From: an uncultured Bacillota bacterium
GTDB lineage: Bacteria; Bacillota_I; Bacilli_A; Erysipelotrichales; Erysipelotrichaceae
Direction: 5' to 3'
Assembly: GCA_900321955.1 (NCBI GenBank)
Contig: ONXX01000016.1
Location: 1-23,416, forward strand
DNA length: 23,416 nt
A program made the translations under genes and the position numbers. The notes below the pieces were generated by a model. It was not told the origin of the DNA and ran no database searches. It was given only the letters and a program-made list of their open reading frames with translations. Below, piece after piece: positions 7,765 through 15,165 of this stretch; within the stretch, counting starts at the first letter, position 1; every line of letters starts with the position of its first letter.

Positions 7765-8865
7765 ATGAAATACAGGATCAACCGCAAAACGGGGGACAGG
7801 ATCTCTGAAATCGGGATCGGTTCTTCCTACATGCATGAAGCAGGAAAAGAAGAGGCAATCAAGGCCTTGCGAAGAGCCTATGAAGGCGGCATCAATTACT
7901 TTGACCTGGCTGCCGGCCATGGCGATGCCTTTGCGATCTATGGGGAAGCCTTACACGATGTCAGGGACAAGATCTTCTATCAGATCCACTTTGGCGCAGA
8001 TTACACCAAGGGTGACTATGGCTGGAGCCTGGATCTTAATACGATTAAAGCATCGGTGAAATGGATGCTGCAGAGATTGCAGACGGATTATATCGATTAT
8101 GGCTTTATCCATTGTCAGGATGAGATCGCCGACTGGCAAACCTATAAGGAAAACGGTGTCTATGACTATATCCTGGAGCTCAAGAAGAAAGGTATTGTGA
8201 AACACATCGGTCTTTCTTCCCATACGCCGAAGGTCATCAATGCGATTCTGGACGAGGCGGATGTGGACATGCTGATGTTCTCGGTGAATCCGGGTTATGA
8301 CTATGGACAGGGTCAATATGCCTATGGTGAAGTGGAAGAGCGGGAAAGAATCTATCGCCGCTGCGAAAAGGAAGGCATCGGCATCTCGGTCATGAAGCCG
8401 TTCTCCGGCGGACAGCTGCTGGATGAAAAGACATCGCCGTTTAAGAAAGCACTGAGCGTTCATCAGTGTCTGAAATACATTCTCGACAAGCCGGGCGTTC
8501 TGGTCGCTTTGCCGGGTGCCAAGTCTGTGAAGGAAGTTGAAGAACTTCTCACCTACGACCGAAAGAGCGAAGAAGAACTCGATTATTCGATCATCTCTTC
8601 CTTTGAACCGGTGAGGATGCGCGGGAAGTGCGTTTATTGCAACCACTGCAAGCCTTGTCCGATGGGCATCGATATCGGCCTGGTCAATAAGTACTATGAT
8701 CTGGCGATGGCCGGCGACAGGATGGCGGTCGAACACTATAAGACTTTGGAGATCAATGCGGATGCCTGCATCGGCTGCGGGCATTGCGATTCCAGATGTC
8801 CGTTCAATGTGAAGCAGTCGGAAAAGATGCAGGAGATCAAAGAATATATGGCGAAACAGGCGTAG
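7765..8865 (+). CDS. Aldo/keto reductase-fold protein with C-terminal 2x[4Fe-4S] ferredoxin domain
   Basis: A 366-residue protein. Residues 1-285 form an aldo/keto reductase barrel. A ferredoxin-like tail carries two cluster motifs: C289, C292, C295, C298-Pro and C335, C338, C341, C345-Pro. This arrangement defines the iron-sulfur aldo/keto reductases of anaerobes (COG1453 type). The catalytic set is unusual: D47 and H116 are present, but the Tyr position reads His52 (YFDLAAGHGD) and the Lys position reads His75 (YQIHFG). I recall similar variants in clostridial relatives, so this is likely a subfamily trait rather than damage. Classical NADPH carbonyl reduction is doubtful and an electron-transfer-linked role is possible. 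AGGAGGC precedes the ATG. The TAG stop lies in the loop of a terminator. Confidence 0.88.
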   Translation: MKYRINRKTGDRISEIGIGSSYMHEAGKEEAIKALRRAYEGGINYFDLAAGHGDAFAIYGEALHDVRDKIFYQIHFGADYTKGDYGWSLDLNTIKASVKWMLQRLQTDYIDYGFIHCQDEIADWQTYKENGVYDYILELKKKGIVKHIGLSSHTPKVINAILDEADVDMLMFSVNPGYDYGQGQYAYGEVEERERIYRRCEKEGIGISVMKPFSGGQLLDEKTSPFKKALSVHQCLKYILDKPGVLVALPGAKSVKEVEELLTYDRKSEEELDYSIISSFEPVRMRGKCVYCNHCKPCPMGIDIGLVNKYYDLAMAGDRMAVEHYKTLEINADACIGCGHCDSRCPFNVKQSEKMQEIKEYMAKQA

Positions 8866-8876
8866 GCCTGTTTTCT
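8854..8876 (+). terminator. Terminator with the stop codon in its loop
   Basis: AAACAGGC at 8854-8861 pairs with GCCTGTTT at 8866-8873. The 4-nt loop 8862-8865 contains the TAG stop (8863-8865) of the iron-sulfur aldo/keto reductase. A T-rich stretch (TTTTCTTCT) overlaps and follows the 3' arm. Confidence 0.75.
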
Positions 8877-8913
8877 TCTGTCTGTCACCCGGGATAAGGT
8901 AAAATATTGCTGT

Positions 8914-10410
8914 ATGGAGAAGAAAGAAAGGACCTATATTGCGATCGACTTAAAGTCGTTTTATGCTTCGGTCGAGTGCACGGAAAAGGGCTATGATCCT
9001 TTGGATATCAATCTGGTGGTTGCCGATGAGTCTCGTACTAACAAGACGATCTGTCTGGCTGTTTCACCGGCTTTGAAGTCCTTTGGCATACCGGGGCGTC
9101 CCCGGCTTTTTGAGGTCCAGCAGCAGGTAAAAAAGATCAATGAGGAACGGCGCAGAAAGGCACCGGGCGGGATCTTAAAAGGCAAGTCCTGCTACCTGCA
9201 TAAACTTCAAAATGATCCGTCTCTGGCGGTCGATTTTGTGGCGGCTATGCCCCGCATGGGTCTGTATATCGAATATTCGGCCAAGATCTATGACATCTAT
9301 CTGAAATATGTGGCGAAAGAGGATATCTGCGTCTATTCGATCGATGAGGTCTTCATCGATGCGACCGACTATCTCAATACCTACCGGATGAATGCCCATC
9401 AGTTTGCGATGAAGATGATCGAGGATATCATGATCAATACCGGTATTACGGCAACGGCCGGCATCGGCACCAACCTCTATCTGGCGAAAGTTGCCATGGA
9501 CATCGTCGCCAAGCACAAGAAGGCCGATAAGGACGGGGTCCGCATTGCACAGCTCGATGAGATGTCCTATCGAAGAATTCTGTGGACCCACGAACCACTG
9601 ACTGATTTCTGGCGGGTCGGTCCGGGCATCCAGCGCCGTCTTGCCAAATACAACATCCACACGATGGGCGATATCGCCAGGTTTTCCCTGAGGGCCGATG
9701 GAACGCTGTACGATGAATTTGGCATCAACGCGGAGTTATTGGTCGACCACGCCTGGGGCTATGAACCCTGTACGATGAAGGACATCAAGCGCTATGTGCC
9801 TTCTGCCAATTCTTTAGGTGTCGGCCAGGTCTTAATGGAGCCTTACACCTATGAAAAGGCCATGGTCGTATGCAAGGAGATGATCGACAATCTGTGTCTG
9901 GATCTGGTGGATAAGAATCTGGTGGCAGAAGGTGTCGGCCTGTATATCAACTACGATGCCAGCAGCGATTTAAGCAACTATAAAGGCAAGATCTCCGTTG
10001 ATTATTACGGACGCCGCGCGCCGAAACCGGCCGGCGGTTCGATGCCTTTAAAAAATCCCACATCTTCCGTCAAGGTGATCTCCGATGCCATCCTTTCGAT
10101 CTTTAAGCAGACGGTCGACAAGAGTCTTCTGATTCGCCGCATCAACGTCACGGCGACAAGAGTCGTTCCGAAGTCTTCGGTCAAAGACAAGGTGCGGGTC
10201 GAACAGTTTTCCCTCTTTGCCGATCCGGAGAGCACGGAGAAAAGATTCTCAGAAGAAAAAATCGCCGAGAAGAAGGAAGAAGACCTCGCCAAGGCAATCT
10301 TAAATATCAAGCACCGCTTCGGCAAGAACGCCATATTAAAGGGAACCAATTACGAGGAAGGTGCGACCGGCAAGGAGCGCAACGAACAGATCGGAGGACA
10401 CCGCGAATGA
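8914..10410 (+). CDS. Y-family DNA polymerase (UmuC/UvrX-like translesion polymerase)
   Basis: A 498-residue Y-family polymerase. Visible marks are the first catalytic Asp in IAIDLKSFYASVE (D12), the SIDE motif with D144/E145 (VYSIDEVFIDATDYL), and TATAGIGTNLYLAKVAMDIVAKH for the palm/helix-hairpin region. FWRVGPGIQRRLAKYNIHTMGDIA is the HhH segment, and the little-finger domain follows from about 300. It synthesises across damaged template bases in the cytoplasm. The gene is followed by an overlapping YolD-like gene, a pairing common in Bacillota. ATG 8914 is preceded by AAGGT at about 13-base spacing, which is long; a TAAAAT at 8900-8905 makes a leaderless start possible. No LexA box was identified. 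Confidence 0.9.
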   Translation: MEKKERTYIAIDLKSFYASVECTEKGYDPLDINLVVADESRTNKTICLAVSPALKSFGIPGRPRLFEVQQQVKKINEERRRKAPGGILKGKSCYLHKLQNDPSLAVDFVAAMPRMGLYIEYSAKIYDIYLKYVAKEDICVYSIDEVFIDATDYLNTYRMNAHQFAMKMIEDIMINTGITATAGIGTNLYLAKVAMDIVAKHKKADKDGVRIAQLDEMSYRRILWTHEPLTDFWRVGPGIQRRLAKYNIHTMGDIARFSLRADGTLYDEFGINAELLVDHAWGYEPCTMKDIKRYVPSANSLGVGQVLMEPYTYEKAMVVCKEMIDNLCLDLVDKNLVAEGVGLYINYDASSDLSNYKGKISVDYYGRRAPKPAGGSMPLKNPTSSVKVISDAILSIFKQTVDKSLLIRRINVTATRVVPKSSVKDKVRVEQFSLFADPESTEKRFSEEKIAEKKEEDLAKAILNIKHRFGKNAILKGTNYEEGATGKERNEQIGGHRE

Positions 10411-10844
10411 GTGAAAAAGATCCCCATCGCTACGATGACATCATCGATCTGCCCCACTTCGTCTCCAAGGACCGCAGGCACATGTCCAACTATGACCGAG
10501 CGGCCCAGTTTGCCCCTTTCGATGCTCTGACCGGCTACGATGAGGCGATCGAAGAGACCGGCCGCACAACGGAAAACGAGATCGTCCTGGGCGACTATGA
10601 GATGGAAGTGCTGGAACAGAAGTTTCAGATCCTGCTTTCCCGTCTGAATGAAAGACCGCTGGTAAAGATCCGCTATTTCATTCCGGATCTGTATAAGGAC
10701 GGCGGGTCCTATAAGGAAGAAGAGGTCATCGTGCGGCGCATCGATATGAACAGGCGGATACTGATCTCGGAAGACAAGAAGAGCTATGACCTGGCATATA
10801 TCGTCAATGTTTCTTCTGATCTTTTCGATGACTACGAATTCTGA
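10407..10844 (+). CDS. YolD-like protein, partner of the Y-family polymerase
   Basis: A 145-residue protein with the YolD-family signature HMSNYDRAAQFAPFDALTGYDEAI near the N-terminus, a helical middle (YEMEVLEQKFQILLSRL) and a beta-rich C-terminal half (IRYFIPDLYKDGGSYKEEEVIVRRIDMNRRILISE). YolD-like proteins usually sit next to UvrX/UmuC-type polymerases in Bacillota and are thought to modulate them; the mechanism is not established. The ATG overlaps the polymerase stop by 4 bp (ATGA) and is preceded by GGAGGA, so the pair is translationally coupled. Confidence 0.85.
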   Translation: MSEKDPHRYDDIIDLPHFVSKDRRHMSNYDRAAQFAPFDALTGYDEAIEETGRTTENEIVLGDYEMEVLEQKFQILLSRLNERPLVKIRYFIPDLYKDGGSYKEEEVIVRRIDMNRRILISEDKKSYDLAYIVNVSSDLFDDYEF

Positions 10845-10873
10845 TTGTCAAAGAAGACAAAAACTGATTAAAT
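10845..10873 (+). promoter_or_regulatory. Promoter for the small hypothetical gene and rho
   Basis: TTGTCA at 10845-10850, a 17-bp spacer and TTAAAT at 10868-10873 make a good housekeeping-type promoter. It starts on the base after the yolD-like stop. The downstream gene has its own TAGGAG ribosome binding site. Confidence 0.55.
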
Positions 10874-10903
10874 GAAGCTGTAACGATAGGAGTAAAAAAT
10901 AAT

Positions 10904-11290
10904 ATGAACAGACTGGAATACCATTTCGATTGTCTTGACGGAAAATATTTGTGTGTCTGTCAGTTTGATGATGAAAGCCTCAGCTATGTGATCGAATCAT
11001 CGATCCCGGAATTAAGCGGCAAAAGCGGCGAGCTGTCTAAAGAAGAGGCGGTCCGTTTCAACAAACTGTTGGAAGAAGCGCAGATCGAAAAATGGGACAG
11101 GGAATACATGGCCGATCTTTCCGGCATCGCCGATGCGGTGAAATGGAAAGTCAAGCTGATCAAGGATGACAAAGAATATGTCTCCAGGGGCGAAGAATCG
11201 TTTGAACCCTATACCTATAAGCAGCTGATCGATGCCTTACGGCTGATGGAAGGCAAGGCCGATTATTTCCTGGCACAGGGAGACAGATGA
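10904..11290 (+). CDS. Hypothetical protein cotranscribed with rho
   Basis: A 128-residue soluble acidic protein without signal peptide or membrane segment. It alternates beta strands at the N-terminus (LEYHFDCLDGKYLCVCQFD) with a helix (SKEEAVRFNKLLEEAQIEKWD), then a beta segment (AVKWKVKLIKDDKEYVSRG) and a final helix (TYKQLIDALRLMEG). No known domain was recognised. An AGGAG ribosome binding site lies about 10 bases before ATG. Its stop overlaps the rho start by 4 bp (ATGA), so rho translation should be coupled to it. That position is the main clue to any role. Confidence 0.8.
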   Translation: MNRLEYHFDCLDGKYLCVCQFDDESLSYVIESSIPELSGKSGELSKEEAVRFNKLLEEAQIEKWDREYMADLSGIADAVKWKVKLIKDDKEYVSRGEESFEPYTYKQLIDALRLMEGKADYFLAQGDR

Positions 11291-12603
11291 GTAAGGAAGA
11301 ATTGAAGAAACTGAAGCTGGCGGATCTGAAGAAGCTGGCGGAAGAAAGACAGATCAAGGTGAGCGGTCTTAAAAAAGAGGAGATCGTTTCTTTGCTGTGT
11401 GAAGAAGAAATCAAAGAAGAAGACGAGAAGGCGGAAGGCGAAGAAAACAGTGAAGTCCGTTTCATTGAAAAGCGCCGGGATCCGTCCTTACCGGTAGAAG
11501 GCATACTGACCGTCATGGAAGACGGCTATGGTTTCATACGGGGTGAAAACTTTGAGACCGGCGATGACAACGTCTTTGTCTCGCCGACGTTCGTCAAAAA
11601 GTTTCGTTTAAGGACCGGTGATCACATCATCGGCAAGAAGCGCGAACCAAGAGAAGGGGAACGTTACGGTGCTTTGATCTATATCGACAAGATCGATTAT
11701 CTGGATACCGACATGATTCGCTCCCGTGTGAACTTTGAAGATCTCACACCGGTCTTTCAGGATGAAAGGGTCAAGCTGGAAAGAAGAGGTGAATCGCTGT
11801 CGATGCGGGTCATGGATCTGATCGCGCCGATCGGCAAGGGCCAGAGAGGTCTGATCGTTTCGCCGCCAAAGGCCGGCAAGACGACGATTTTAAAAGACAT
11901 CGCCTTATCGATCCTGCGCAGCTGTCCGAAGGCCCATCTGATCATTCTGCTGATCGATGAGAGGCCGGAGGAAGTCACCGATATCAAGGAGATCGTCAGG
12001 GGCGACAACGTCATGATCGTCTATTCGACCTTTGACGAACAGCCATCCAAGCACAAATACGTTTCGGAGATGACGATCGAACATGCCAAGCGTCTGGTGG
12101 AAGCCGGTGAGGATGTCTTCATCCTGCTGGATTCGATCACCCGTCTGGCAAGGGCCTACAATCTGACGGAAGCCAGTTCTGGCAAGACGCTGTCCGGCGG
12201 TCTGGATCCCAGTGCCTTATATATGCCTAAGAAGTTTTTCGGGGCAGCCCGAAAGACCAGGGAAAGAGGTTCTCTGACCATCCTGGCAACAGCTTTGGTC
12301 GATACCGGTTCCAAGATGGATGACGTCATCTACGAGGAATTCAAGGGGACCGGCAACATGGAACTGATCCTGTCAAGGAAGCTGCAGGAAAGAAGGCTGT
12401 TCCCGGCCATCGATATCGCCAAGTCGGGCACGCGAAGGGAAGACCTGCTTTTGAATCGGGAAGAATTACAGGCAGTCAACATCATACGAAGGGATCTGAT
12501 GAACTACTATCGGGATGATTCGATCGATTCGCTGATCGAGATGTTCATCCGCACAAAGGACAACGAAGAACTCGTCAATATCATCAATAAAAAAGGAATT
12601 TAA
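11287..12603 (+). CDS. rho: Transcription termination factor Rho
   Basis: A 438-residue hexameric RNA helicase that terminates transcription. The N-terminal Rho-N domain starts [20 protein letters not shown] short acidic insert ([18 protein letters not shown]) precedes the cold-shock-like RNA-binding domain ([29 protein letters not shown]). The ATPase core has P-loop [13 protein letters not shown] (K198), Walker [14 protein letters not shown], the Q-loop region and [13 protein letters not shown], then [15 protein letters not shown] near the C-terminus. The length is slightly above E. coli Rho because of the acidic insert. The start overlaps the upstream stop. The gene ends 5 bp before a hairpin shared with the convergent gene. 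Confidence 0.97.
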   Translation: MSKEELKKLKLADLKKLAEERQIKVSGLKKEEIVSLLCEEEIKEEDEKAEGEENSEVRFIEKRRDPSLPVEGILTVMEDGYGFIRGENFETGDDNVFVSPTFVKKFRLRTGDHIIGKKREPREGERYGALIYIDKIDYLDTDMIRSRVNFEDLTPVFQDERVKLERRGESLSMRVMDLIAPIGKGQRGLIVSPPKAGKTTILKDIALSILRSCPKAHLIILLIDERPEEVTDIKEIVRGDNVMIVYSTFDEQPSKHKYVSEMTIEHAKRLVEAGEDVFILLDSITRLARAYNLTEASSGKTLSGGLDPSALYMPKKFFGAARKTRERGSLTILATALVDTGSKMDDVIYEEFKGTGNMELILSRKLQERRLFPAIDIAKSGTRREDLLLNREELQAVNIIRRDLMNYYRDDSIDSLIEMFIRTKDNEELVNIINKKGI

Positions 12604-12607
12604 AAGA

Positions 12608-12634
12608 AACGGTTGAGATCAGATCTCAACCGTT
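12608..12634. terminator. Bidirectional hairpin between rho and the convergent nucleotidase
   Basis: A perfect 12-bp stem (AACGGTTGAGAT at 12608-12619 with its exact complement at 12623-12634) closes a 3-nt loop. On the minus strand it is followed by a U-rich tract (TCTTTTAAATTCC), a good terminator for the nucleotidase gene. On the plus strand the tail is only ATATTATCT, weaker for rho. The minus-strand stop TGA (12621-12619) lies in the loop. Confidence 0.8.
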
Positions 12635-14139
12635 ATATTATCTACCGGTTCAAAGTCGATGTCTTTGACTTTTTCTATGTATTCGGCGATGACTTCAACG
12701 ACGCTGCGCTGTATCTCTTTGATCGTCGGTGCGTCCCTCAGCATTTCAAAGCCGCCGCTGCCGCCGGCCCGGTAATTGTTGATGCAGAGAGTAAACTCAT
12801 CATCGTCATTGACGGGGATGCCGTTGCGGGTCAGCGAGACGATCCTGTGACCGACCGGGTTGGAGACTTTGATGGTGTATTCCACCCCATCGAGCATATC
12901 GTAGTTGTGGGCCTGCGGGGTCGGGAAGTCATGGGTCTTTTCGATGATGATCTTATCGTCTTCCACATCCCAATAGCGGGCAACGGCTTCCAGATATTCT
13001 TTCAGGATTTTGCCGGTAATCCGTTTGATGACAATGGTGTTCGGGAAAGGATAGGTGGAAACCAAATCGCGCATCGTGATGTTTTTTTCAAAGCCTTTGG
13101 CGAAAAGGAAGAGGGCGTTGGCCGAGATATCGGCACCGGAGATGTCGAAAAGGACCTGATCGAGGAAGGTGATGACCTGCGATTTGTGCAGTCTGGCATC
13201 GACTTCATCATTGATCACCATGTCGACTTCTGAAGTGCCTAAAGGCTGGTCGAGCCATTTCTGACAATCCTTTTCTTCCGCTTGTACAATGTCTAGGATC
13301 TTCGGATCGGCCGGTGCCGTGGCATCCACGAGGCGGCCTTCAATGGCACCTGTTTCCGTGTCGATCTCAACCATCGCCAGCTGGGTGCCGTTGTGGGCGC
13401 TTTGTATATAGAAGGTGTTGTTGCTGGTACCGAGCATCGGGCGGTGCTGATGTCCGCATAAAAGGACGTCCAGATTGTCGATTTCCTTGCAGATCTGATA
13501 GCCTTCATTCTCACCGCTGAGGTTTTCGGTCGGCTCACCGCTGTCAGGATCGGCTTCAAAACCGCCGTGGTAGACGCCGATCACATAGTCGGCTTCTTCG
13601 TTTTCTTTGATTTGCTGACAGATCTTCTTCGCTGTTTCAAGGGCATCACTAAAACTGAAGTCTTTGATATGTTCCGGCTGTTCCCAGTTAGGAATGTGCT
13701 GGGTGACGATGCCGAAGATTGCGACCTTTTTTCCGGCGATTTCCCTCATGTAGTAAGGCTTGGACAAAGGCTCTCCCTTATAGGAGATGTTGGCGGAGAT
13801 GCATGGCATCTTCAGCTTGTTGATGTGGTCCATCAGGACTTCCTCGCCGTGATTGAAATCGTGGTTGCCCAGATTGACATAGTCATAGCCGATGGTGTTC
13901 ATGATCTTGGTGAAGGGGTTTTCTTCCCCTTTTCTTTTTTCAAAATGATAGTAAGCCAGAGGCGAACCTTCCAGGACGTCGCCGTTATCGATGAGGATGG
14001 TGTTTTCATCCTTTAATTCTTTGATGGTTGATGAGACCTTGGCAAAACCCTGGTCTGCGTCTTTTCCGGTGGCGTAGCTGTAAGGAAAAACGTAGCCGTG
14101 GACATCGCTGGTCATCAGGATCTTTATTTTATTGTTCAT
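12619..14139 (-). CDS. 5'-nucleotidase/2',3'-cyclic phosphodiesterase-family metallophosphoesterase, cytoplasmic
   Basis: A 506-residue protein of the UshA/YunD family. The N-terminal metallophosphatase domain has all metal-site motifs: D12/H14 in SDVHG, DNGDVLEGSP (51-60), GNHDFNHG (91-98), GVYHGGFE and CGHQHRP. The C-terminal 5'-nucleotidase domain includes FLDQVLFDISGADISANALF, TYPFPNTIVIKRITGKILKEYLE and CINNYRAGGSGGF. There is no signal peptide or anchor, so it should work inside the cell, unlike secreted UshA. Family members hydrolyse nucleoside monophosphates, cyclic nucleotides or UDP-sugars; the substrate is not determinable. GAAGG lies upstream of the ATG on the minus strand. It is transcribed towards rho and stops inside the shared hairpin. 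Confidence 0.92.
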   Translation of the reverse strand: MNNKIKILMTSDVHGYVFPYSYATGKDADQGFAKVSSTIKELKDENTILIDNGDVLEGSPLAYYHFEKRKGEENPFTKIMNTIGYDYVNLGNHDFNHGEEVLMDHINKLKMPCISANISYKGEPLSKPYYMREIAGKKVAIFGIVTQHIPNWEQPEHIKDFSFSDALETAKKICQQIKENEEADYVIGVYHGGFEADPDSGEPTENLSGENEGYQICKEIDNLDVLLCGHQHRPMLGTSNNTFYIQSAHNGTQLAMVEIDTETGAIEGRLVDATAPADPKILDIVQAEEKDCQKWLDQPLGTSEVDMVINDEVDARLHKSQVITFLDQVLFDISGADISANALFLFAKGFEKNITMRDLVSTYPFPNTIVIKRITGKILKEYLEAVARYWDVEDDKIIIEKTHDFPTPQAHNYDMLDGVEYTIKVSNPVGHRIVSLTRNGIPVNDDDEFTLCINNYRAGGSGGFEMLRDAPTIKEIQRSVVEVIAEYIEKVKDIDFEPVDNITVEI

Positions 14140-14214
14140 AACTGCCTTCTTTCACACCACAATGGTATCACAGCGAAAAGCAATCCACGAAACAAGAGGT
14201 GTTAAAATAACAGT

Positions 14215-14985
14215 ATGAGTATCGATGCAAGATTCAGAGATGCCCTCAATTTCCGTGACCTTGGGGGCTTAAAATGTGAAGATGGAAGAACAGTAAAACC
14301 CCATCTGTTTTACCGCGGCGGCGGACTTTACTATTTCAATGAAGACGAACTGAAAGAATTTGAAAAGCTGGGCATTCAGACGATCATGGATCTGCGAAGC
14401 GCTTCCGAGATCGAAAGGATGCCCGATCCTGAAATCTCAGGCGCCAGAAATATCGCTCACAGCGGTCTGGTGGTAAGAGGTTCGGAAGATATTGACTGGT
14501 CGCCGGCCGGCATGCGCAAGATCGGCGGTGAGGCGAAGGAACAGTTACGGAAGATACAGGGCTACTATGAAAACATCGCCCTCAACAATAAGGCGTTTCA
14601 GATCATGATGAAGGAAGTGGAAGAAGGAAAACTGCCGATCTATTTCCACTGCATGACCGGCAAGGATCGCACCGGTGTGGCGGCGATTATTCTGCTGCTG
14701 GCGCTGGGTGTGAAAAAAGAAGAGATCTTAAAGGACTATCTTGAAAGCAATGTCTTTCGTAAGCAGATCGTGGAAGACAGTATTGCCAAGGCGGGGGATC
14801 TGGCCAGAAATCATCCGGAGCTGCGTGATCTGATCACCATTCAGGACGGAGTCCTGCAAAAAACCTACGAAACGGTCATGGCTTCGATCCTAAAAAAGTA
14901 TGCTTCCTATGGGGAGTATCTGGAAAAAGAGTACGGCCTGGATGAGGATAAACTTAAGGCACTCAGGGATGCTTATCTGCAATAA
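14215..14985 (+). CDS. Tyrosine-phosphatase-family protein (Y_phosphatase3)
   Basis: A 256-residue cytoplasmic phosphatase with the CX5R P-loop HCMTGKDRTG (C146, R152). The family's N-terminal motif NFRDLGG is at 12-18, followed by LFYRGGGLYYFNEDEL and TIMDLRSASEIERMPDP. It is similar to the LpqP/IphP tyrosine/serine phosphatase group, some members of which also act on phosphoinositides. The target is unknown. AAGAGGTG lies 13 bases before ATG, a long spacing; an extended -10 (TGTTAAAAT, 14200-14208) ends 6 bases before ATG, so a leaderless start is possible. A weak 6-bp hairpin (14971-14976 with 14982-14987) overlaps the stop codon and has no T-run. Confidence 0.9.
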   Translation: MSIDARFRDALNFRDLGGLKCEDGRTVKPHLFYRGGGLYYFNEDELKEFEKLGIQTIMDLRSASEIERMPDPEISGARNIAHSGLVVRGSEDIDWSPAGMRKIGGEAKEQLRKIQGYYENIALNNKAFQIMMKEVEEGKLPIYFHCMTGKDRTGVAAIILLLALGVKKEEILKDYLESNVFRKQIVEDSIAKAGDLARNHPELRDLITIQDGVLQKTYETVMASILKKYASYGEYLEKEYGLDEDKLKALRDAYLQ

Positions 14986-15012
14986 GCGAAATGCTTGAAT
15001 GAAAATACGATC

Positions 15013-15058
15013 AGAAAGCGTTTACAGGGTTTGGGTTTGCGAAAAGTAATCGTTTAAG
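15013..15058 (+). promoter_or_regulatory. Probable cre/LacI-type operators upstream of the ABC operon
   Basis: AGAAAGCGTTTACA at 15013-15026 matches the catabolite-responsive element consensus TGWAANCGNTNWCA at 13 of 14 positions. AGTAATCGTTTAAG at 15045-15058 matches 11 of 14. Both have the central CG typical of CcpA/LacI-family sites. They lie about 60-105 bp upstream of the -10, compatible with catabolite control or a local LacI-type regulator. Confidence 0.5.
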
Positions 15059-15116
15059 GACGGGCTTTTGTCTGCCGTTTCGCCAAACTCGAGTAAAGAA
15101 TCTGGCTTTTTTAGAT

Positions 15117-15122
15117 TATAAT
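15117..15122 (+). promoter_or_regulatory. -10 element of the ABC transporter operon
   Basis: A perfect TATAAT at 15117-15122 sits 43 bases before the lipoprotein ATG. No convincing -35 is visible at 17 bp upstream, so activity may depend on a regulator. A strong AAAAGGAGAG ribosome binding site follows. Confidence 0.5.
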
Positions 15123-15165
15123 AGTTTTGTAAATCGATTGGGATTTATAGAAAAAGGAGAGAAAA

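Noticed and set aside
7951..8784. A 277-codon minus-strand ORF.
   Set aside because: It is antisense to the iron-sulfur aldo/keto reductase, whose domains and Cys motifs are unambiguous; the reverse frame is open by codon bias.
12613..13233. A 206-codon plus-strand ORF and another at 13567-14016 opposite the nucleotidase gene.
   Set aside because: Both are antisense shadows of a clearly conserved metallophosphoesterase gene on the minus strand and lack ribosome binding sites or family motifs.
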